Origin: Chromatiales bacterium | Lineage (GTDB): Bacteria; Pseudomonadota; Gammaproteobacteria; Chromatiales; Chromatiaceae | Length of the DNA stretch: 9,884 nt | NCBI GenBank assembly: GCA_022360595.1 | Contig: JAKSCN010000500.1 | Location: 1 to 9,884 of the forward strand | Reading direction: 5' to 3' | Part shown: in pieces, positions 6,364 to 9,884 of the stretch | How positions within the stretch are numbered: position 1 is the stretch's first letter | How the letters are laid out: each line of letters opens with the position of its first letter | Translations under genes and position numbers: made by a program | Notes under the pieces: model-generated | Databases searched by the model: none | Told to the model about the DNA's origin: nothing | The model's input: only the letters and a program-made list of their open reading frames with translations

Positions 6364-6639
6364 TCAACTCGCGCTATACAAGGTATAAGCCCCAATTAAA
6401 ATAAATCCTACGCCGGCAATATAGTGTAGAATTTTTCCGCTCACATAATGGGCAAGCGCGCTGCCCGCCAATACCCCAATTGCCGAGGCTGCGATCAGTG
6501 CCAGCGATGCGCCGACAAATACCACCATGGGGTTTACTTCTCGATCCGATGCAAACAGTAACGTGGCGAGCTGGGTTTTGTCTCCCAGTTCAGCAATAAA
6601 TACGGTCAGAAATACTGTCGACAGCATTTTTAAGTCCAT
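6364..6639 (-). CDS. Single-repeat UPF0016/GDT1 (TMEM165-like) cation exporter subunit
   Basis: This 91-residue protein has three membrane segments (about 5-27, 35-60 and 68-90) and one copy of the signature ELGDKTQ (E17, D20, K21). UPF0016 proteins move Mn2+ or Ca2+ across membranes. The common form has two such repeats in about 190 residues, and here only one is present. The end (FILIGAYTLYSAS) reads as a natural half-domain boundary, so this is probably a genuine half-size member that dimerises, not a broken gene. No second half lies next to it. The ATG at 6639 is taken as start; a GTG at 6642 fits the AAGG site about 8 bases upstream equally well. A long structured leader lies upstream. 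Confidence 0.85.
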   Translation of the reverse strand: MDLKMLSTVFLTVFIAELGDKTQLATLLFASDREVNPMVVFVGASLALIAASAIGVLAGSALAHYVSGKILHYIAGVGFILIGAYTLYSAS

Positions 6640-6791
6640 CACTTGAATTACCTTTGCATGTAGATTTAACAGCCGCTAGCGGCAGCCCTATTGACTGCGT
6701 TGTGCTTCGGCTATAGGTGGCTGATAAAGCGAAGTAAATATGGCTGGCTGGGTAGAGCAAAGTAGCAGTTGGGGAGGTCGTGCTCAACCTA

Positions 6792-6844
6792 GCTGGCTAA
6801 TACCTTGTTACAGACCATTGACTGTCTGCGAGGCTGATTAGAGC
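6792..6844 (-). other. Nested stem-loop in the leader side of the UPF0016 gene
   Basis: Outer pairs GCT/AGC and CTAAT (6797-6801) with ATTAG (6837-6841) enclose an inner stem CAGAC (6811-6815) with GTCTG (6824-6828). The structure would fold on either strand and sits about 150-200 bases upstream of the UPF0016 start. Genes for Mn2+ exporters often have a manganese riboswitch in this place, but the expected GGGGAGUAG signature is not seen on the minus strand, so this is only a candidate structured leader. Confidence 0.3.
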
Positions 6845-7083
6845 ATGGATTCAGCCATATATAAACCTCAAAGGGCATCTTCTAACTGCTGATTGAAGCA
6901 ATTTACCCAATCCAAATATCCTCTCCCCTTATCTCGTATGAAAAGGCCACCTTATCTTGCAAGGCCACTCGTAGAAAAGAAAATTTCCCAGCAAAACTTA
7001 TGGTTAGGCAATTATTGCAAATATCTTTACACCAAACGCATCATTTAGCACGCTCATTCACACATAAAAATTATTTTTTTCTA

Positions 7084-7097
7084 TTGATATTACTCAA
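7084..7097. promoter_or_regulatory. FNR/ANR-like box upstream of DUF485-actP
   Basis: TTGATATTACTCAA matches the FNR consensus TTGAT-N4-ATCAA at 9 of 10 defined bases. It is about 155 bases before the DUF485 start, in an AT-rich stretch. A poor -10-like TGTAAT lies at 7126-7131, which would put the box near -47. Oxygen-linked control of acetate uptake is plausible, but a single chance match cannot be excluded. Confidence 0.35.
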
Positions 7098-7183
7098 TTA
7101 TTCAATGCATTAGAGTCTGACAAAATGTAATATGGCGAGTTGGTGCGTTGCAGCATCAGGCGTGTTCAATGTCACCATTTACT

Positions 7184-7207
7184 CGCTAATTTCTACTCTG
7201 ATTAGCG
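7184..7207. promoter_or_regulatory. Hairpin in the 5' leader of DUF485
   Basis: CGCTAAT (7184-7190) and ATTAGCG (7201-7207) are perfect 7-base inverted repeats around a 10-base loop. They extend with CTC/GAG across a bulge. The structure lies 43 bases before the DUF485 start and has no T run, so a protein-binding site or mRNA leader hairpin is more likely than a terminator. Confidence 0.4.
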
Positions 7208-7250
7208 TGAGCAATTAGGTATTTTTAAAAACATTTAGGTAATTAAGCCA

Positions 7251-7562
7251 ATGTCAGAACAACTATATGAACGGATTAAGCAAGATCCGAACTATATACA
7301 ATTGTCACAGACGAGATCCAAGTTTGCCTACCTCCTGTCCATCATCATACTGGTCGTTTATTACGGCTTTGTTTTGGTGGTGGGTTTTGCACCGGAGTTT
7401 TTGGCGCAACCGCTGTCCGAGGGTTCAACCCTCACCGTCGGCGTACCAATTGGCGCTACAATTCTGGTTTTCGCTTGGGTGATGACCGGCATTTACGTAC
7501 GCCGAGCCAATAAAGAGTTCGACACCATCAACGAGAAGATTCTGGAGGACGCGGGCAAATGA
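7251..7562 (+). CDS. yjcH: DUF485 family membrane protein, partner of ActP
   Basis: This 103-residue protein has a charged N-terminus with two membrane segments (about 25-47 and 62-83) and ends in a cytoplasmic tail with the family motif GIYVRRANKEFD (80-91). DUF485 proteins, YjcH in E. coli, are encoded directly before the acetate permease ActP and are thought to be its small membrane partner; the mechanism is not established. The ATG at 7251 has a modest TAGGT site 10 bases upstream. Its last codon and stop overlap the actP start as ATGA, so the two are translationally coupled. The symbol is given by position and family. Confidence 0.9.
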   Translation: MSEQLYERIKQDPNYIQLSQTRSKFAYLLSIIILVVYYGFVLVVGFAPEFLAQPLSEGSTLTVGVPIGATILVFAWVMTGIYVRRANKEFDTINEKILEDAGK

Positions 7563-9235
7563 AGTTTTCACGCATGTTAAGCGCCCTCTCCGGTCTGTTG
7601 GTATTGGGCCTGTTGGTCGCCAATACCGCCATTGCCGGCGGCGCCATTGAGGGTGAGGTTGAAAAGCAGCCGGTCAACGTATCGGCAATCGTGATGTTCT
7701 TGCTGTTCGTTGTTGCGACATTGGGTATCACCTACTGGGCGGCTCGCCGCACCAAGTCCGCTAAGGACTTCTACACCGCTGGTGGCGGTATCACCGGGTT
7801 TCAGAACGGTTTGGCAATCGCAGGGGACTACATGTCCGCCGCCACACTGCTCGGGGTTTCCGGCCTGGTATTCGCCAAGGGGTACGACGGTTTTATCTAT
7901 ACCATCGGCTTTCTGGTCGGTTGGCCGATCATCCTCTTTATGATGGCCGAACGCCTGCGTAACCTGGGTAAATACACCTTTGCGGATATTGTCTCTTTTC
8001 GTCTGGAGCAGACCCCCATCCGCACCCTGGCCGCTTCCGGCGCCCTGGCGGTGGTTGTACTTTATTTGATCGCACAGATGGTTGGCGCCGGTAAGCTGAT
8101 CCAGTTGCTGTTTGGTCTGGACTACGCCTATGCGGTCTTTTTGGTCGGCATCATGATGATGATCTACGTTACCTTCGGCGGCATGATCGCTACCACCTGG
8201 GTACAGATCATCAAGGCCTGCCTGCTGCTCGGCGGCGGTACTATGATGGCTCTGCTGGCGATGAGCCAGTTCGGTTTCAACCTGGAAACGCTGGCCACCA
8301 AAGCAGTTGAAGTACACGATGACGGCATCAAGCTGATGGCCCCGGGTGGTCTGCTGGCCGATCCTATCTCTGCCATCTCTCTCGGTATGGCGCTGATGTT
8401 CGGTACCGCGGGTCTGCCACACATTCTGATGCGTTTCTTCACCGTAACCGATGCTAAAGAGGCGCGTAAGTCAGTCTTCTTTGCCACCGGTTTTGTGGGC
8501 TACTTCTTTATGGTGGTCTGCATCATCGGCCTTTCTGCAATCGTGATCGTCGGTACTGACTCACAGTTCCTGACGGCTGACGGCAAGTTGATCGGTGGTA
8601 ACAACATGGCAGCCATGCACCTCTCCAAAGCGGTAGGTGGCGACCTGTTCCTCGGCTTTATCTCAGCAGTCGCCTTCGCCACGATTCTGGCGGTAGTATC
8701 CGGTCTGGCACTGGCTGGCGCATCAGCCATCTCCCACGACCTCTACGCCAGCGTTTTCAAAAAGGGCAAAGCGACTGAGCAGGAAGAGATCAAGGTCTCC
8801 CGCCTGGCCACCCTGGGTCTGGGCATGACTGCGATCATCTTGGGTATTCTGTTTGAGAAGCAGAACATCGCCTTCATGGTCGGCTTGGCCTTCGGTATTG
8901 CCGGTTCAGCCAACTTCCCGGTTCTGATCCTCTCCATGTACTGGCGCGGCCTGACCACTAAAGGAGCCTTCTACGGCGGCTTTATCGGTCTGTTCACCGC
9001 CCTGGCACTGGTTGTGCTCAGCCCAACCATCTGGGTCAGCATCTTCGGTTTTGAAGAGGCGATCTTCCCTTATAAACACCCAGCGCTGTTCTCCATGACC
9101 ACGGCATTCTTCGCTATCTGGGCTATCTCCAAGATGGATAAGAGTGCGCAGGCGAAGAAGGAAGCACTGCTGTTTGAGAACCAGGAGGTTCGCTCTCAGA
9201 CCGGTCTCGGTGCCGAAGGCGCGGCTGCTCACTAA
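7559..9235 (+). CDS. actP: Cation/acetate symporter ActP (sodium:solute symporter family)
   Basis: This 558-residue protein imports acetate and other short monocarboxylates driven by a cation gradient, feeding acetyl-CoA synthesis. Length and layout match ActP (about 550 residues): an N-terminal signal-like segment (5-26), then about 13 membrane helices from residue 42 on. SSS-family landmarks are DFYTAGGGITGFQNGLA (70-86), GDYMSAATLLG (89-99) and the signature FGGMIATTWVQIIK (206-219). A GGAGG site at 7544-7548 lies 10 bases before the ATG, inside the end of DUF485, and the reading frames overlap by 4 bases. The gene is complete and undisturbed. Its codon use is richer in G and C than the minus-strand genes to the left, as expected of a core, well-expressed gene. 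Confidence 0.96.
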   Translation: MKFSRMLSALSGLLVLGLLVANTAIAGGAIEGEVEKQPVNVSAIVMFLLFVVATLGITYWAARRTKSAKDFYTAGGGITGFQNGLAIAGDYMSAATLLGVSGLVFAKGYDGFIYTIGFLVGWPIILFMMAERLRNLGKYTFADIVSFRLEQTPIRTLAASGALAVVVLYLIAQMVGAGKLIQLLFGLDYAYAVFLVGIMMMIYVTFGGMIATTWVQIIKACLLLGGGTMMALLAMSQFGFNLETLATKAVEVHDDGIKLMAPGGLLADPISAISLGMALMFGTAGLPHILMRFFTVTDAKEARKSVFFATGFVGYFFMVVCIIGLSAIVIVGTDSQFLTADGKLIGGNNMAAMHLSKAVGGDLFLGFISAVAFATILAVVSGLALAGASAISHDLYASVFKKGKATEQEEIKVSRLATLGLGMTAIILGILFEKQNIAFMVGLAFGIAGSANFPVLILSMYWRGLTTKGAFYGGFIGLFTALALVVLSPTIWVSIFGFEEAIFPYKHPALFSMTTAFFAIWAISKMDKSAQAKKEALLFENQEVRSQTGLGAEGAAAH

Positions 9236-9266
9236 GCAGTACGTCATCTTGACCTGAGACATTGCA

Positions 9267-9300
9267 CTCCCTCGAAGAGGTGTTACCTTCTTCGGGGGAG
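9267..9300 (+). terminator. Strong hairpin after actP without T run
   Basis: CTCCCTCGAAGAGG pairs with CCTTCTTCGGGGGAG around a 6-base loop, giving a stem of 14 pairs including two G-T wobbles. It starts 32 bases after the actP stop. The bases that follow (CTGCCTCACTTCC) lack a T tract, so it may be a 3' mRNA stabiliser, a weak attenuator or a processing site before the next gene rather than a full terminator. Confidence 0.5.
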
Positions 9301-9418
9301 CTGCCTCACTTCCAGAACAACACTCTCTGAACAGGAGTCTCTGCATCCATGTTGTTCTCATAGGCGACAGCATCGATCCATAGATTTCTTACGACCGCGC
9401 AGTACAGGCTGAAGATTC

Positions 9419-9884
9419 ATGCCAGAACTATTTGACCTCAGTAACGCCCCCTTCAACCGGCTCGATGAGAGCGAGCAGAAGAAACTCACCAGCGCACTGG
9501 ATATTGCTTACTACAACAAAGGTGAAGTGCTGATCCGTGAAGGCGAGTCACCCAGTTATCTCTTCATTCTGATCAAGGGCCTGGTACACGAAACGCGCGA
9601 TGGCGAAACCGTCTCTTACTACACCACCCAAGACAACTTTGACGCCATGGCGCTGTTTGACGGTCAGGCCAACAGCAGCTTTGTGGTGGAAGAGGAGGTG
9701 GTTACCTACCTGCTACCGGCCAAGCTATTCCTTGATCTAGCGCGAGACAATCAGGCCTTCGCCAGCTTCTATAACGAGAAGTTAAGCGACAAGCTGGCGG
9801 CCCAAGCACAAGCGGGCTCTGCCAGCTCCATGCACGAGATGCTGGCCACCCCAACGGCCAATGCATTTCTCAATCCACCCATGA
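9419..9884 (+). CDS. Cyclic-nucleotide-binding-domain protein, N-terminal part (cNMP/CBS/DUF294 type)
   Basis: Only the first 155 residues are in the window and the frame is open to the edge. They form a cNMP-binding (CAP-ED) beta-roll: NKGEVLIREGE (33-43), SYLFILIKGLV (47-56) and FDAMALFDGQ (74-83), followed by a helical stretch to about residue 130. The phosphate-binding cassette lacks the usual Glu and Arg (the segment reads AMALFDGQANSSF), so it may not bind cAMP. Proteins of this start continue with two CBS domains and a DUF294 nucleotidyltransferase-like part, and often stand next to acetate permease genes; here only the neighbourhood supports that. ATG 9419 is the first start in frame with the domain. 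A role in regulating acetate uptake is inferred. Confidence 0.85.
   Translation, partial: MPELFDLSNAPFNRLDESEQKKLTSALDIAYYNKGEVLIREGESPSYLFILIKGLVHETRDGETVSYYTTQDNFDAMALFDGQANSSFVVEEEVVTYLLPAKLFLDLARDNQAFASFYNEKLSDKLAAQAQAGSASSMHEMLATPTANAFLNPPM

Larger units (their letters stand above)
6640..7250. other. Divergent 610-base intergenic region (exporter leader and acetate-module promoter)
   Basis: The minus-strand side (6640-6850) is rich in inverted repeats. These are a perfect 12-base palindrome GCCGCTAGCGGC (6672-6683), an imperfect stem pairing CAGCCCTAT with ATAGGTGGCTG just beyond it, and a nested hairpin at 6792-6844. The middle (6850-7060) shows nothing recognisable. The right side is AT-rich (7060-7135) with an FNR-like box and a hairpin before the DUF485 gene. 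No small ORF with a ribosome site and no tRNA were found. Confidence 0.45.

Noticed and set aside
6210..6404. Small plus-strand frame bridging the hydrolase and UPF0016 genes
   Set aside because: It overlaps both genes on the opposite strand, lacks a ribosome site and shows no recognisable motif.
6751..6790. Manganese riboswitch (yybP-ykoY) suggested by GTTGGGGAGG
   Set aside because: The GGGGAG lies on the plus strand, opposite to the exporter gene, and the following bases do not match the expected UAGC.
7132..7155. Sigma54 -24/-12 promoter from TGGC...TTGC
   Set aside because: The spacing between the GG and GC elements does not fit the required 10-base gap for any pairing here.
7577..8422. 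Long minus-strand open frame (281 codons) opposite actP
   Set aside because: It is rich in His, Gln and Asp with no domain pattern, and lies fully antisense to a clear actP; it is a shadow of codon bias.

Overview
The window looks like a stretch of a mid-GC gammaproteobacterial chromosome. It carries a DUF485/ActP acetate-uptake pair followed by a cyclic-nucleotide-binding-domain protein, a single-repeat UPF0016 exporter, DUF4399 and DUF2905 proteins, a TIGR02466-type oxygenase, and dispersed inverted-repeat elements between genes. This combination fits environmental or symbiotic sulfur-oxidizing-type gammaproteobacteria. The assignment is inference from gene content; there is no rRNA or other marker gene here. 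No CRISPR array, tRNA, rRNA, phage gene or transposase ORF was found.

Layout. Positions 1-1115 hold three repeat elements around a Tat-exported intradiol dioxygenase (minus strand). A small secreted His-rich DUF4399 protein follows at 1226-1648 (plus). From 3632 down to 1877 a tight minus-strand cluster encodes two VOC-fold proteins overlapping by a few bases, a putative 2OG-Fe(II) oxygenase and a DUF2905 membrane protein. Next on the minus strand are an envelope DM13-domain protein (3943-4416), a secreted GH25 lysozyme-like muramidase (4578-5360), an alpha/beta hydrolase with a GTG start (5521-6267) and a half-size UPF0016/GDT1 cation exporter (6364-6639). A roughly 600-base divergent intergenic region leads to the plus-strand acetate module: DUF485 (7251-7562), actP (7559-9235) and the start of a cNMP-binding-domain regulator that runs off the window (9419-9884).

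How parts work together. DUF485 and ActP overlap by 4 bases and should be co-translated as a sodium-coupled acetate importer with its small membrane partner. The cNMP-domain protein often sits beside acetate-uptake genes and may regulate acetate use. The rest reads as a loosely connected accessory region of small enzymes and envelope proteins, mostly on the minus strand, with no single recognisable pathway.

The least ordinary content is the repeats. Elements at 1-88 and 116-247 have unrelated stem arms but share an ungapped 52-base core. The second element also shares its outer arm with a 121-base element at 991-1111, which has 28-base terminal inverted repeats, and with a solo arm at 4453-4484. 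These look like non-autonomous mobile or structured palindromic elements. No complete new multi-gene system could be demonstrated.
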